In this document: positions 28,984 to 38,593 of the stretch, piece after piece
Position numbering within the stretch: position 1 is the stretch's first letter
Layout: each line of letters opens with the position of its first letter
Assembly (NCBI RefSeq): GCF_904846615.1
Contig: NZ_CAJHBK010000001.1
Span: 2,790,001 to 2,854,000, forward strand
Origin: Psychrobacter sp. JCM 18902
GTDB lineage: Bacteria > Pseudomonadota > Gammaproteobacteria > Pseudomonadales > Moraxellaceae
Reading direction: 5' to 3'
Length of the DNA: 64,000 bases
Program-made: the position numbers and the translations under genes
Notes under the pieces: generated by a model
Database searches by the model: none
What the model was told of the DNA's origin: nothing
What the model saw: the letters and a program-made list of their open reading frames with translations, nothing else

Positions 28984-29961
28984 ATGTCAATCAATTCTGA
29001 ATCGTTATCTCAGGAACCTTCTGCTACTCAGCAGCGCCGACAAGCAAATGTGTTTTTGTTGCGCCTGCAGTGGCTGGTTATCTTGTTGCTTATCGCCGCC
29101 CTATTGTGGCTCTACATCAGCCAACAGCGTTTCCAACATAGTGTTAATGAGCGTTTGCAAAGCAACGAGCAAGTCGTCAGCCGTCTGAATGAGATGGATG
29201 ACCGTCTATTTGCGATGAGTCAGCAGACGCTGCCAGAGCCTCGATCTGCCGCCAGTAGCCAAGCGCAAAACCAGTTAGATCTACTGCGTATTCAGATACA
29301 AGCTGCTGATAGATTGTTGGCAGACAATAACGACAGTGCGGCGATTGATTTGTTGCGTGGTCTACACTGGCAGCTTTCGCAAAGCAGCAATGAGATTGCT
29401 CCAGCGCTAACGGTTGTGATCAAACAAAGCTTGATGAAAGACATCGAACGTTTGCAGGCGAGCAGCTCTCAGCCCAGTCCTTGGCAGCTACAAAACCTCG
29501 CCATCCAAAATATTCAAGAGTTTTTGCACAGCTATGAGCGTGTGAGTAGCGAGGCGACACCGCACAATAGCGCTGATAGTAATATGAGCCTCTCGCGCAA
29601 ACAACTGACCATTCACGAAGTGATTATGACCTTAAATCTGGCCAGTCAAGCCAGCAATATGCGCGAACAAGAGCAGCTTATTGGTTATCTGCGTCAAGCA
29701 AGAAATCAACTACAAACATTGGTGCCGAAGTCTGCTATTCCTCAAGAGTCAGCGCCAAAGGCAGCCATGACTAATACTGAAAACACCTCTAATGATGCGT
29801 CCGCAGGCAAAAAACAAACCTCTACCGACAAGAATCTACCAACCAGATCCTCTCCGACAAATATCGCAGAAGTTATAGATTGGTTAGATAAATTGATTGC
29901 CAATGCACCGAAACCAACGCCATTGTTGACCACTCAGATTTTGGATAAATCTCAGCGTTAG
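28984..29961 (+). CDS. HemX-like membrane protein
   Basis: A 325-residue protein with one N-terminal membrane helix (about 24-46), then a coiled-coil-prone stretch (SVNERLQSNEQVVSRLNEMDD) and a helical periplasmic domain. This is the HemX architecture, and its place after hemC-hemD agrees. HemX has often been annotated as uroporphyrinogen-III C-methyltransferase, but the methyltransferase motifs are not visible here, so I would not assign that activity. The C-terminal 70 residues are Ser/Thr/Asn-rich. It may organise haem enzymes at the membrane; that is inference. Confidence 0.8.
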   Translation: MSINSESLSQEPSATQQRRQANVFLLRLQWLVILLLIAALLWLYISQQRFQHSVNERLQSNEQVVSRLNEMDDRLFAMSQQTLPEPRSAASSQAQNQLDLLRIQIQAADRLLADNNDSAAIDLLRGLHWQLSQSSNEIAPALTVVIKQSLMKDIERLQASSSQPSPWQLQNLAIQNIQEFLHSYERVSSEATPHNSADSNMSLSRKQLTIHEVIMTLNLASQASNMREQEQLIGYLRQARNQLQTLVPKSAIPQESAPKAAMTNTENTSNDASAGKKQTSTDKNLPTRSSPTNIAEVIDWLDKLIANAPKPTPLLTTQILDKSQR

Positions 29962-30019
29962 TGGTTCAGTGGATGTTGATTGATAGATTTATGAATATAA
30001 AAATAAGAGAAATGACGTT

Positions 30020-30508
30020 ATGGACAGTTTGAATCAAGCAGCACATGTAGCCTCTAATATCGCAGATAATCATCCTGACGAATTGTCTCATTATCCCATT
30101 ATTCATCACCAGCCCATTCACTGGGGCGAGATGGATGCGTTTAACCATTTAAATAATGTGATTTATTACCGTTACGCTGAATCAGCACGAATTGGCTATT
30201 TGCAGGCGCTAGGTATGTTTGATGGCAGTATGGTGACGGTATTGGCACAATCTAGCTGCCAGTATTTACGCCCAGTGACTTATCCTGATACTTTGCTATT
30301 GGGAGTGCGCTGTCAGCGCTTGGGCAATACGAGTATCGTGATGGAATATAGCTACTATAGCACCGTGCAAGCGGCCATCGTCGCGACGGCTGAGGCAGTC
30401 GTGGTACGGCTCGATAGTGAGGGAAAGCGTAAGTTAGCTTGGACAGAGGAAGAGCGCGCTCGGCTATTGGCATTAGAAGCGAAAGTTGGTCATACACCAA
30501 AGCTTTAG
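30020..30508 (+). CDS. Acyl-CoA thioesterase, 4HBT hotdog family
   Basis: A 162-residue hotdog-fold protein. The 4-hydroxybenzoyl-CoA thioesterase signature is WGEMDAFNHLNNVIYYRYAESARIGYL, with the catalytic aspartate at about residue 45. The length and single domain match YbgC/FadM-like thioesterases, which hydrolyse acyl-CoAs. The chain-length preference cannot be told. It follows the hemX-like gene by 58 bp on the same strand and ends at a shared terminator, so it may be co-transcribed with the hem genes without a functional tie. Confidence 0.88.
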   Translation: MDSLNQAAHVASNIADNHPDELSHYPIIHHQPIHWGEMDAFNHLNNVIYYRYAESARIGYLQALGMFDGSMVTVLAQSSCQYLRPVTYPDTLLLGVRCQRLGNTSIVMEYSYYSTVQAAIVATAEAVVVRLDSEGKRKLAWTEEERARLLALEAKVGHTPKL

Positions 30509-30531
30509 TACTGAATGTTAAATAAATGAAA

Positions 30532-30566
30532 AAAAGGCACGCTAATGTTATGTTAGCGTGCCTTTT
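30532..30566. terminator. Bidirectional terminator between the thioesterase gene and ribBX
   Basis: AAAAGGCACGCTAA (30532-30545) pairs perfectly with TTAGCGTGCCTTTT (30553-30566). With A/T runs on both sides it can serve the two convergent genes. Confidence 0.9.
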
Positions 30567-30613
30567 GCTATGTGGCTGATATCGAATCAGCCAATTAATC
30601 AGTCAATCAACTA

Positions 30614-31726
30614 TTAATCTTGCTTTGGCGCATGTACGAAATCGATGACGTTCAAGTCAAAGCCTGATAATGCGTAAAACTTCATGGGTGATGATAATAA
30701 ACGCATATCACGAACACCTAAATGCCGCAAAATCTGTGCGCCAACACCAATGCTGCGATACGGCTGCTGAGTAATGGTCGATTGCGATTCATTGTCTGCC
30801 GCTTTGTCTAACGCCTCTCCTAAATCTATTGGCTGGTTGCTACCAATCCAAACTAATACGCCGCGATCTGAATTACTGATTTCCTCCAGTGCTGAGCGTA
30901 CGCTCCAGCCACTACGACCCGTCATATCATTTTTGGCAGCAAACAAGTCGCGTAGTGGGTGAAAACCATGGACACGGACGGTGCTGACGCCTTCGCTCAC
31001 ATCGCCTTTTACCAAAGCCAAATGCGTTTCATCAGCGCCAAATTCGCGGAAGCGATGTAGCGTAAAGGTGCCGTATTCCGTTTCAAAAGGACGCGACTCA
31101 ATTTCTTCTACCGTTTGCTCGTTCGCGATGCGGTAGTTGATGAGGTCAGCAATTGTACCCATCTTGATGCCATGCTCTTCGGCAAATATCTCAAGGTCAT
31201 CACGGCGCGCCATCGTACCATCAGCATTGATGATTTCGACAATCACTGCTGCGGGCTCAAGCCCTGCTAGGCGTGCTAAATCACAACCAGCTTCGGTATG
31301 CCCAGCGCGGTGCAAGACGCCACCATTTTGAGCCATGATTGGGAAGATATGTCCAGGCTGGACGATGTCTTCAGGTTTTGCCGAAGAAGAAACCGCTGCT
31401 TGAATAGTACGTGCACGGTCAGCAGCAGAGATACCCGTGGTAACGCCTTCAGCGGCTTCGATAGAAACCGTAAAGTTGGTGCTAAATTTTGCCTCGTTAT
31501 GATCAGACATCAGCGGCAAAGCCAACTGTTGGCAGCGTGCTTGTGACAAGGTCAAGCAGACCAAACCACGTGCATGAGTAATCATAAAGTTAATATCTTC
31601 AGGGCGCACATGGGTCGCTGCCATAATGATATCACCTTCATTTTCACGGTCTTCATCATCCATTAAGATGACCATCTTGCCAGCACGAATGTCTTCGATA
31701 ATCTCAGGAATCGTATTTAAACTCAT
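30614..31726 (-). CDS. ribBX: 3,4-Dihydroxy-2-butanone-4-phosphate synthase with degenerate GTP cyclohydrolase II-like domain (RibBX type)
   Basis: About 370 residues. The N-terminal RibB domain (1-205) has DDEDRENEGD, THARGLVCLTLS and HTEAGCDLARLAGL, so it should make dihydroxybutanone phosphate from ribulose 5-phosphate for riboflavin. The C-terminal domain aligns in position with RibA, but the zinc-binding cysteines (normally in a GDxxxSxRCDC block) are absent, and the region after GFHPLRDLF reads AAKNDMTGRSGWSVRSALEE. This is the RibBX variant known in Proteobacteria, which lacks cyclohydrolase activity, so a separate ribA is expected elsewhere. The start is the ATG at 31726. No FMN riboswitch is seen upstream. 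Confidence 0.9.
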   Translation of the reverse strand: MSLNTIPEIIEDIRAGKMVILMDDEDRENEGDIIMAATHVRPEDINFMITHARGLVCLTLSQARCQQLALPLMSDHNEAKFSTNFTVSIEAAEGVTTGISAADRARTIQAAVSSSAKPEDIVQPGHIFPIMAQNGGVLHRAGHTEAGCDLARLAGLEPAAVIVEIINADGTMARRDDLEIFAEEHGIKMGTIADLINYRIANEQTVEEIESRPFETEYGTFTLHRFREFGADETHLALVKGDVSEGVSTVRVHGFHPLRDLFAAKNDMTGRSGWSVRSALEEISNSDRGVLVWIGSNQPIDLGEALDKAADNESQSTITQQPYRSIGVGAQILRHLGVRDMRLLSSPMKFYALSGFDLNVIDFVHAPKQD

Positions 31727-32055
31727 AGTAAGTCTCAATATTTTATTATTTATAGATAGGTGTGATGTGGAATATAAAGCATACTCTGTCTATTGTAGCA
31801 GTAGATGCTACAGAGCGCTGTTGCGGTTAGGCAAAGTGCATTGGATCAAATTGATCCACCGTAGACAGACATTATGGAATCATTGCTCATATATCAATAT
31901 GAGGACATTTTAACGCTTTTCAGCCCACTGTGCTGCTTCATCTCGAAACTATATGGGCCAGTCTGTCAAATATAGTGATAAGTATTACTAATGGTCACGA
32001 CGATTCATGTATTCAATGAAGTATTAAGCAAAGGGCTAATCGACCATGTGAGCCA
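31727..32055. other. Upstream region of ribBX with two inverted repeats
   Basis: There is no gene in these 329 bp. Two perfect inverted repeats stand out: TGTAGCA/TGCTACA (31794-31812, 5-bp spacer) and TGGATCAA/TTGATCCA (31842-31858, 1-bp spacer). The second is a compact palindrome suited to a dimeric regulator. They lie 68-132 bp upstream of the ribBX start, in promoter range. rarA converges on this region from the other side and ends at 32056. Confidence 0.5.
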
Positions 32056-33345
32056 TCAGTCGTTACTGGCTGCTTGGCTTTTTAGCCAATCCATAAACTG
32101 TTTGCTGTGTTGCTCGCGTTGGTTGTCGGCAAATTCATAAAAGCTGGTACCAACTAAGTTGTCTGGCAAATAGCTTTGCGGATAATAGTGATTGGGGTAA
32201 TCGTGTGGATAGGCGTAACCTTGACCATAGCCTTGATTGCGCATCAGTTTGGTCACGCCATTGCGAAGGTGTAGCGGTACTGGAGAAGCATCTTTTTCTG
32301 CCAACGCCATCGCAGCATTGATGGCTTTATAAGTGCTGTTACTTTTGGCACTGGTCGCCAGATAAACCACTACTTGTCCCAAGATTATACGCGCTTCTGG
32401 CATACCAATTGATTGCACACTACGTAATGCTGCATCGGCAAGGAGTAAAGCATTAGGGTTGGCATTACCTATATCTTCACTGGCCAAGATGACCAAACGC
32501 CGCGCGATAAAATCGGCAGGCTCACCGCCAACTAACATCCGCGCCATCCAATAAAGCGCAGCATCAGGGTCTGAGCCACGTACGGACTTTATCATCGCCG
32601 AGATAATATCGTAATGCTGCTCGCCATCTTTGTCATAGCGTACCAACGCGGTCTGAGCGACACGAGCGACCAATTCATCGTTAATGACGAGCGGTGATTG
32701 CTTAGTGTCCGCCGTTTGAATAGCAAGCTCTAATAAATTCAGCGCCTTCCTCGCATCGCCGTGCGCCAGTTGGCTGATAGTGTCCTGTGCTTGTAAATCA
32801 ACCGTCAAATTTTTCAGCACTGAATCTTCTGAAATTGCCCTGTGCAATACCGCACTGATTTGCTTAGGCGTCAGTGGCTCTAAACGATACACTTGGCAAC
32901 GTGATAGCAGGGCATTATTGACACTAAAGGACGGGTTTTCAGTTGTCGCACCAATCAAGGTAATATCACCAGATTCAACCGCGCCCAGTAAGGCATCCTG
33001 CTGAGCCTTGTTAAAGCGGTGTATCTCATCGATAAAAACCACTGGCGATTCAAATGCCAATGAGTCCTTATTGTCTAACACTTCTCGCAGCTGTTTGACC
33101 CCAGTATTCAAGGCAGACAAGGCATGAAAAGGTCTGCCAACAGCATCAGCCAACAGCATGGCAATAGTCGTTTTGCCGATGCCAGCTTCACCATGCAAAA
33201 TAATCGATAGCAGATGCCCTTGTTCGACCAAACGCCGCAAGGGCGCACCTGCTGCCAGTAGATGTTCTTGACCAATGATTGCATCAAGTGTCGTTGGGCG
33301 CATACGCTGGGCAAGGGGTGTATCGGCATGAAAATTAGGCGGCAT
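32056..33345 (-). CDS. rarA: Replication-associated recombination protein A (RarA/MgsA)
   Basis: About 429 residues, an AAA+ ATPase related to clamp loaders that acts at stalled replication forks. Motifs: RPTTLDAIIGQEHLL, Walker A HGEAGIGKTTIAML, Walker B VVFIDEIHRF, sensor 1 GATTENPSF, and the tetramerisation/C-terminal block SDPDAALYWMARML and ASEDIGNANP. The start is the ATG at 33345 (MPPNFHADTPLAQ); a TTG six codons upstream is less likely. It lies downstream of nothing on its own strand for 427 bp, so it has its own promoter. Confidence 0.95.
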   Translation of the reverse strand: MPPNFHADTPLAQRMRPTTLDAIIGQEHLLAAGAPLRRLVEQGHLLSIILHGEAGIGKTTIAMLLADAVGRPFHALSALNTGVKQLREVLDNKDSLAFESPVVFIDEIHRFNKAQQDALLGAVESGDITLIGATTENPSFSVNNALLSRCQVYRLEPLTPKQISAVLHRAISEDSVLKNLTVDLQAQDTISQLAHGDARKALNLLELAIQTADTKQSPLVINDELVARVAQTALVRYDKDGEQHYDIISAMIKSVRGSDPDAALYWMARMLVGGEPADFIARRLVILASEDIGNANPNALLLADAALRSVQSIGMPEARIILGQVVVYLATSAKSNSTYKAINAAMALAEKDASPVPLHLRNGVTKLMRNQGYGQGYAYPHDYPNHYYPQSYLPDNLVGTSFYEFADNQREQHSKQFMDWLKSQAASND

Positions 33346-33772
33346 AGAAATCTCTATTATCAATTTAAACAGCTATCAATTAGTTCATAACGACAGTGAT
33401 TAATGGGTTTTTATTGCTGCATCTAAATGACTACATCCTAGATTACATTCATCATTTGTATGGAAAAATATTATATCTGTCTGTTTGGCATGATTTTCGC
33501 ACTAATGAATATTAGACATGAGTAGTAAAAGTAGGCTAATTTATAAAGATGCTATTTAGTATGTGTCTTGGTATGTGTCATACACGATAGGCTAACGCAG
33601 ATTTACGTTAATAAAAGTCAATCAAGTGTACAGCTTATGTCCCAAATACTTTGATTTTTATGCTTTTATCCCTATTAACGGTTCAACAGCATTGATAGAT
33701 CGCAGATATCACGCGCGATTTACGACCTATCATTTGTGATCATCCATTCATTAGGCATAAGGTATTACCGTC
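33346..33772. other. Divergent intergenic region, no gene seen
   Basis: These 427 bp separate rarA (minus) from the HELTH-motif gene (plus). The sequence is AT-rich. A short direct repeat, GTATGTGTC, occurs twice near 33559-33580. I see no RNA structure or convincing promoter pair. Confidence 0.4.
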
Positions 33773-34282
33773 ATGATGTCTCCGCCGATATTGCAGCGTT
33801 TGTTTGCTCGCTATTTATATCGCAGTGCCAAGCAGCAATCACGTTTGCTTACTACAGGTGAGATAGCGCTGGCGCGGTCAGTATTTGGCGACAGTATCAA
33901 TCTCGATGAGGTTCAGCTCAAGACTGCTTGGTGGGTGTTGAAACATTATGCCGTTAGTCCTAATGGCAATATTTATTTTAACCCAGCAGATTGGATAATA
34001 GATTTTAGCGATGCTTCATTGAGTAAAAAAAGCTGGCTGATACATGAATTGACCCATGTATGGCAACTACAGCAAGGCTTAAAAGTGGTGCGCGGTGCAC
34101 TTATTGATCGCCGTTATGATTATGTGCTCAAGACAGGCAAATCCTTCTTTAACTACGGTATCGAACAGCAGGCGCGTATGGTTCAGGATTATTTTATTCG
34201 TCGTCAGCGTGGACAAGACTGTCAAGCATTAGAAACTTGTATTCCATTTTTAATCGTGAAGTCTGACGACAATATGAAGTGA
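33773..34282 (+). CDS. Small HELTH-motif (putative zinc-binding) protein, Vgr-related type
   Basis: A 169-residue protein with WLIHELTHVWQLQQG at about 86-100, a HExxH zinc motif of the kind found in DUF4157-like and Rhs/Vgr-associated proteins. Similar proteins in Moraxellaceae are labelled vgr-related, but no VgrG or type VI secretion gene is in the window. There is no signal peptide. A conserved glutamate further on (YGIEQQARMVQDYF) could be the third zinc ligand. It may be a metallopeptidase; activity is unproven. A lipoprotein gene starts 72 bp downstream on the same strand. Confidence 0.75.
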   Translation: MMSPPILQRLFARYLYRSAKQQSRLLTTGEIALARSVFGDSINLDEVQLKTAWWVLKHYAVSPNGNIYFNPADWIIDFSDASLSKKSWLIHELTHVWQLQQGLKVVRGALIDRRYDYVLKTGKSFFNYGIEQQARMVQDYFIRRQRGQDCQALETCIPFLIVKSDDNMK

Positions 34283-34354
34283 TATCCATTGGCAATGGAT
34301 TGCCATGATAATTTTGGTTTTTATTATTTTGCCTTAACAAGGACACGTACCCTT

Positions 34355-35317
34355 ATGTTTAAATTTTTGCCAAAAAAGCCCAATTATAAAATGAATAAAG
34401 GTGTGGTTGATGATTCTATCAATCAAAACAACACCCTTTTACAGCACTCGTCAACCTTGCTTGCGGCAACACTCAGCGGCGTATTACTGTTAAGTGGTTG
34501 TCAGCAGCAAGCAGAGACTCAACCGGCGCCAGAAGACAGTCAGAGCGTTGAAAAAACGAGCACTGAAGACAGTCAACCTATGCGCCCAAGTGATTCTGCT
34601 GCTACCCGCATAAAGCAGTTCCAGCCTATCTATGTCGCGCAAGCACAAAGGCTACAGCGTCGTTTACAAGCAGAGTATGAATCCCTACAAGCCGCTGATA
34701 GCTCAGATAGTGAGGATTCATTGCTGCTAAATGATGATACTGCTGCTAGCGATACTAATACTAATACTAATACTGATAACGTGATGGAGAATAACAGCGA
34801 TGCAGCTGATAGCAGCTCACTATCTGCTGACACCACAGATGATGAAGTGGATATCTCCGCTGAGGCTGATATCAATACCAGTACGGAAGTTGGCGAGCGT
34901 GATTTAACGGTGTTAAAGCGCATTAGCCTTGAGCCGCGCAAGCCTGTCATGCTAACAGAAGATCAAATCATCGAAAGCTACCAGCAAGCGATGGAAGCGC
35001 TTTATCAGCCTGTGACGACACCTCTTAGCGCAGAAGATGTTGATACGTTAATTAATATCGCGACATTGGCTCCGCAATTATTTGAGCATGCAGAAATTGC
35101 TGGCAGGCTCAGTGCCAAGAGCCCAGCATTAGCGCGTTTGATTATTCAGCATCAGGTTTGGGAGCAGATAGAAGCTCAGCAAGTGATTGATATGCAGCAG
35201 ATGAAACTGAATCAACAAAAAGAATTTGAGACGCTTATGACTAAGTTTAATGACACCATTAAAGGTTATGATGAGCAAATTGCCAAATATGAGCAGACAC
35301 TAAAAGAATTCCAGTAG
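34355..35317 (+). CDS. Putative lipoprotein with acidic low-complexity linker and C-terminal coiled coil
   Basis: About 320 residues. A hydrophobic stretch ending LLLSGC gives a lipobox with Cys near residue 48. The n-region is unusually long, so an internal ATG at 34391 is possible. Residues about 95-165 are very rich in Asp, Ser, Thr and Asn and include a short Asn-Thr repeat (34756-34779). The last 60 residues form a charged coiled coil (MKLNQQKEFETLMTKFND). It probably sits in the outer membrane facing the periplasm. I do not recognise the family. AAGGA lies 10 to 15 bp before the chosen ATG. Confidence 0.7.
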   Translation: MFKFLPKKPNYKMNKGVVDDSINQNNTLLQHSSTLLAATLSGVLLLSGCQQQAETQPAPEDSQSVEKTSTEDSQPMRPSDSAATRIKQFQPIYVAQAQRLQRRLQAEYESLQAADSSDSEDSLLLNDDTAASDTNTNTNTDNVMENNSDAADSSSLSADTTDDEVDISAEADINTSTEVGERDLTVLKRISLEPRKPVMLTEDQIIESYQQAMEALYQPVTTPLSAEDVDTLINIATLAPQLFEHAEIAGRLSAKSPALARLIIQHQVWEQIEAQQVIDMQQMKLNQQKEFETLMTKFNDTIKGYDEQIAKYEQTLKEFQ

Positions 35318-35423
35318 CCGCAATTCTGTCACTCAACCAGTTATTCATTCAGTAACGGATAGGGTTTCTATAAAATGTAATGTGGCTAATCGTATCAAAT
35401 GAGACAGTAAGAACCATAAAACC

Positions 35424-35469
35424 AGAACCATAAAAAATCCCGCACGATGGCGGGATTTTTTATGGTTCT
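35424..35469. terminator. Bidirectional terminator between the lipoprotein gene and gltA
   Basis: A perfect 20-bp stem (35424-35443 with 35450-35469, core ATCCCGC/GCGGGAT) around a 6-base loop. Internal A and T runs let it work on both strands for the convergent genes. Confidence 0.92.
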
Positions 35470-35489
35470 AAAAACTAAAATATAAGTGA

Positions 35490-36770
35490 CTATTTACGGT
35501 CTTCAACTTTAACGAAGTCGCGATGCGTTTCACCCGTGTATAACTGACGTGGACGACCAATTTTGAACGGTGTGCTGTGCATCTCTAACCAATGGCTGAT
35601 CCAACCAGAAGTACGAGCCAATGAGAAGATTACGGTAAACATTGACGTTGGAATACCGATGGCTTTAAGGATAATGCCTGAGTAAAAATCAACGTTTGGA
35701 TACAAGTTACGCTCAACGAAGAACGGGTCTTCTAAAGCGATTTTCTCAAGTGCCATGGCAAGCTCAAGCTTAGGATCATTGATGCCCAATGCGCCCAATA
35801 CTTCGTCACAAGTTTCTTTCATCACTTGTGCACGTGGATCAAAGTTTTTATAAACGCGATGACCAAAGCCCATGAGCTTCACTTCACGGCTCTTCACTTT
35901 TTCCATGAATTCAGGCACATTTTCAACTGAACCGATCTCATCTAACATCTCAAGCACGGCTTCGTTCGCGCCGCCATGTGATGGTCCCCAAAGGGCGGCG
36001 ATACCAGCAGCGATACACGCATAAGGGTTGGCGCCAGTAGAACCAGCTAGACGTACCGTAGACGTTGACGCGTTTTGCTCGTGGTCAGCATGCAAAGTAA
36101 AGATTTTGTCCATGGCACGAGTGATGACGTCATTGGTTTGGTAATCAACATCAGCAGGCGTGGCAAACATCATGTATAAGAAGTTTTCAGCATAGCTAAA
36201 GTCATTGCGTGGGTACATGAACGGTTCGCCTTGCGAGTATTTATAACTCATCGCAGCAAGCGTTGGCATTTTAGCGATTAGACGGATAGCCGTGATTTCA
36301 CGATGCTCTTCGTTACTGACATCTAATGCTTCATGATAAAACGCAGATAAAGCACCAACGACACCAACCATAATAGCCATCGGATGCGCGTCACGGCGGA
36401 AGCCTTCAAAGAACTTGCGCAATTGATCATGAACACCCGTATGCTTACGGATTTTTTCAAAGAAATCTGCTTTTTGCTCAGCGTTCGGCAAATCGCCATG
36501 AATCAAGGCATAAGCCACTTCTAAATATTCAGCATTGTTTGCCAATTGATCGATAGGGTAGCCGCGGTGTAGTAGCTCACCCTTACCACCATCAATATAA
36601 GTAATCTTTGATTCAACAGGGGCGGTTACTTTAAAACCAGGGTCATAAGACCAAAATCCTGATTCTTGTAGAGCAGCAATATCTAGAACTGGACGCCCTA
36701 AAGTACCTTCGATAATAGGAAACTCGTATTCTTTACCATTGACGGTTAGTTTGGCATTAGTGTCAGCCAT
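35490..36770 (-). CDS. gltA: Citrate synthase (type II)
   Basis: A 426-residue enzyme condensing acetyl-CoA and oxaloacetate. Catalytic blocks: [11 protein letters not shown] (His), [15 protein letters not shown] (His) and a final active-site Asp in [14 protein letters not shown]. Length and N-terminal beta domain ([18 protein letters not shown]) match the hexameric, NADH-sensitive Gram-negative type. GGAG lies 9 bp before the ATG. It is transcribed away from sdhCDAB, with a gap of about 1 kb, the usual arrangement in this family. It feeds the TCA cluster on the other side. Confidence 0.97.
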   Translation of the reverse strand: MADTNAKLTVNGKEYEFPIIEGTLGRPVLDIAALQESGFWSYDPGFKVTAPVESKITYIDGGKGELLHRGYPIDQLANNAEYLEVAYALIHGDLPNAEQKADFFEKIRKHTGVHDQLRKFFEGFRRDAHPMAIMVGVVGALSAFYHEALDVSNEEHREITAIRLIAKMPTLAAMSYKYSQGEPFMYPRNDFSYAENFLYMMFATPADVDYQTNDVITRAMDKIFTLHADHEQNASTSTVRLAGSTGANPYACIAAGIAALWGPSHGGANEAVLEMLDEIGSVENVPEFMEKVKSREVKLMGFGHRVYKNFDPRAQVMKETCDEVLGALGINDPKLELAMALEKIALEDPFFVERNLYPNVDFYSGIILKAIGIPTSMFTVIFSLARTSGWISHWLEMHSTPFKIGRPRQLYTGETHRDFVKVEDRK

Positions 36771-37808
36771 AAATTGCTCTCCATTGGTTTTAGCTTGTTA
36801 GAATAAAATTACGACAGACGCACACCCTCGGTCTATCGTTAGTCAAATCATAAAAATGCATTTAACTCATTTAATACGCAGGGTATATTAGCAGTAATTA
36901 CTTATGATTTGAAAAGACTTTTACCATCAATAGCACCAATTGGCACGGTTTAGTCGTGTTTATTCACTGTAATTTTTGTATCAAAATATGTCTGATTGGT
37001 TATTTTGCTTAGAAAGCTTGTTTTTATGACAGTAAGTACAGCTACATTATCCGCATAATTTTTAAAGAATTTTACGATAATAATGTAGCAGGTTTGATTA
37101 ATATTCGGGTTAAAAACAGACAGAGTATGCGTAGTAGACGAATTGAGTTTGGCGTAAATTCCCTCAATATTGAGCAATTTTGGCAAATACGTATGACTGC
37201 TGTCTATTTATTTGTTAACCCAGCGTTTGCCTTTTACTACTTAGGGGATAAATTTGTAATTATCGCCCAGTCATTTTATAATTGTAGGAACTTAACTGGC
37301 ACTCGCTTTGTGCGAATTGATAAGTGGTCATGATGTAGTGTCGTTTTTCTATTCATACTCGGTTATGGCTGAGTAGCACCAGAGCAACGACGCACTAGCG
37401 TTTTGATAGACAATATCTGTAATCCAGGGTTTGAATGCTTTTGTTAACTGTTCTATTTTTAAGTCATTAGTAAAAGGGCTGTATTGATATCGATGACGGA
37501 GTAGCGCTGTCTTTATTGATATGACCAGTAAAAATAGACTAGTTAATCGATCTTACTCATGTTTATTTTCTTTGTTGTATAATAGACGGGTTGTTTTATA
37601 GACCTGTCGATTTGACGAGCGATATTAAACAGTTTATCAATACCTTGTACCCCACGATCCTTTCTTCATATTTAGCGCAAACTAAACGAAGTCAGCTAGC
37701 TCTTCCTTACTTTATTCGTCTCGTGTGTTGCTCAATGCTTAATCGACATCAGTGATATCAAGCGTTGATAGCAGATACAGGAGTATAACCGCAAAAAGGA
37801 TGCCCGCT
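36771..37808. other. Long divergent region between gltA and sdhC
   Basis: About 1 kb of AT-rich DNA without a convincing gene. Short frames on both strands (36950-37186 minus, 37094-37333 plus) overlap each other, have no ribosome-binding site and look like chance. A TATAAT at 37578-37583 is a candidate -10 for sdhC without a clear -35. The size leaves room for long leaders or a small RNA controlling TCA genes; none was identified. Confidence 0.45.
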
Positions 37809-38186
37809 GTGAAAAGCAACCGACCTATTGATCTGCCTTTAAGCCAAGTGATTAGCGTTAATCGCTCACCGATTGCGATCGCCTCTATCTTGCATCGTAT
37901 CTCTGGCATTATTTTATTTTTATTGATTCCTGTCATGCTGTGGTTACTACAGAACTCATTGGCTTCGGCTGAGAGCTTTGAAACCGTATTTGACAATGTA
38001 CTTGTGCGCTTTTTAGCATGGATATTTGTTGCAGCGATTGCTTATCACTTTGTGATGGGCATCAAGCACTTATTTGCTGATATGGGCATGAACGAAGAGC
38101 TAAAATCTGGCCGCACTGCGTCTATGGTTAGTTTTGTGATTGCAGCGATTCTAATTGTCGCGTCATTTGTATGGGTGATGTTCTAA
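37809..38186 (+). CDS. sdhC: Succinate dehydrogenase cytochrome b556 subunit SdhC
   Basis: About 125 residues with three membrane helices. SPIAIASILHRISG contains the conserved serine and arginine of the quinone site, and AYHFVMGIKHLFADMG holds the haem b histidine. I prefer the GTG at 37809 because AAAGGA lies 8 bp before it; the ATG at 37800 begins inside that site and CAGGAG is too far upstream. It anchors SdhAB in the inner membrane. Its stop overlaps the sdhD start by one base (TAATG). Confidence 0.93.
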   Translation: MKSNRPIDLPLSQVISVNRSPIAIASILHRISGIILFLLIPVMLWLLQNSLASAESFETVFDNVLVRFLAWIFVAAIAYHFVMGIKHLFADMGMNEELKSGRTASMVSFVIAAILIVASFVWVMF

Positions 38187-38593
38187 TGATAAAAAATGAT
38201 TCAGGAATCAAAAGTGCGACTGGTCTGACAGGTTCAGGCTCACGCGATTGGATTATCCAGCGTATTAGCGCTGTCGTTTTAGCCGTTTATAGTGTGGTAT
38301 TGCTGGGCTTCTTTTTGACGCACGGCGAGGTTACTTATCTTGAATGGTCATCATTCATGACCAGTTTGCCTATGCGCCTATTTAGCTTGGTGGCGGTACT
38401 TGCCCTAGCTGGTCATGCTTGGGTTGGTATGTGGACCGTGTTCACCGACTATATCACTACTGGCAAATTGGGCTCAAGCGCAGCAGGTCTACGCTTAGTG
38501 CTACAGTCATTGATGATTATCGCTATTTTAGTGTTTCTATTTTGGGGCATTATGATTTTTTGGGGTACTGGTTTCGGTGTGGTTGCTGTTTAA
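38186..38593 (+). CDS. sdhD: Succinate dehydrogenase membrane anchor subunit SdhD
   Basis: About 135 residues with three hydrophobic helices. RDWIIQRISAVVLAVYSVVLL is the typical start, and LAGHAWVGMWTVFTDYI carries the haem-ligand histidine and the quinone-site Asp-Tyr pair. The start is the ATG at 38186 overlapping the sdhC stop; an in-frame ATG at 38171 lies inside sdhC. It binds haem b and quinone together with SdhC. The next gene, sdhA, starts 463 bp later, unusually far. Confidence 0.93.
   Translation: MIKNDSGIKSATGLTGSGSRDWIIQRISAVVLAVYSVVLLGFFLTHGEVTYLEWSSFMTSLPMRLFSLVAVLALAGHAWVGMWTVFTDYITTGKLGSSAAGLRLVLQSLMIIAILVFLFWGIMIFWGTGFGVVAV

Noticed and set aside
31727..32055. FMN riboswitch upstream of ribBX
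   Set aside because: None of the conserved RFN blocks could be found on the minus strand; only palindromes are present.
36950..37333. Overlapping short frames on both strands in the gltA-sdhC gap
   Set aside because: They overlap each other, start at alternative codons without ribosome-binding sites and look like translated AT-rich DNA.
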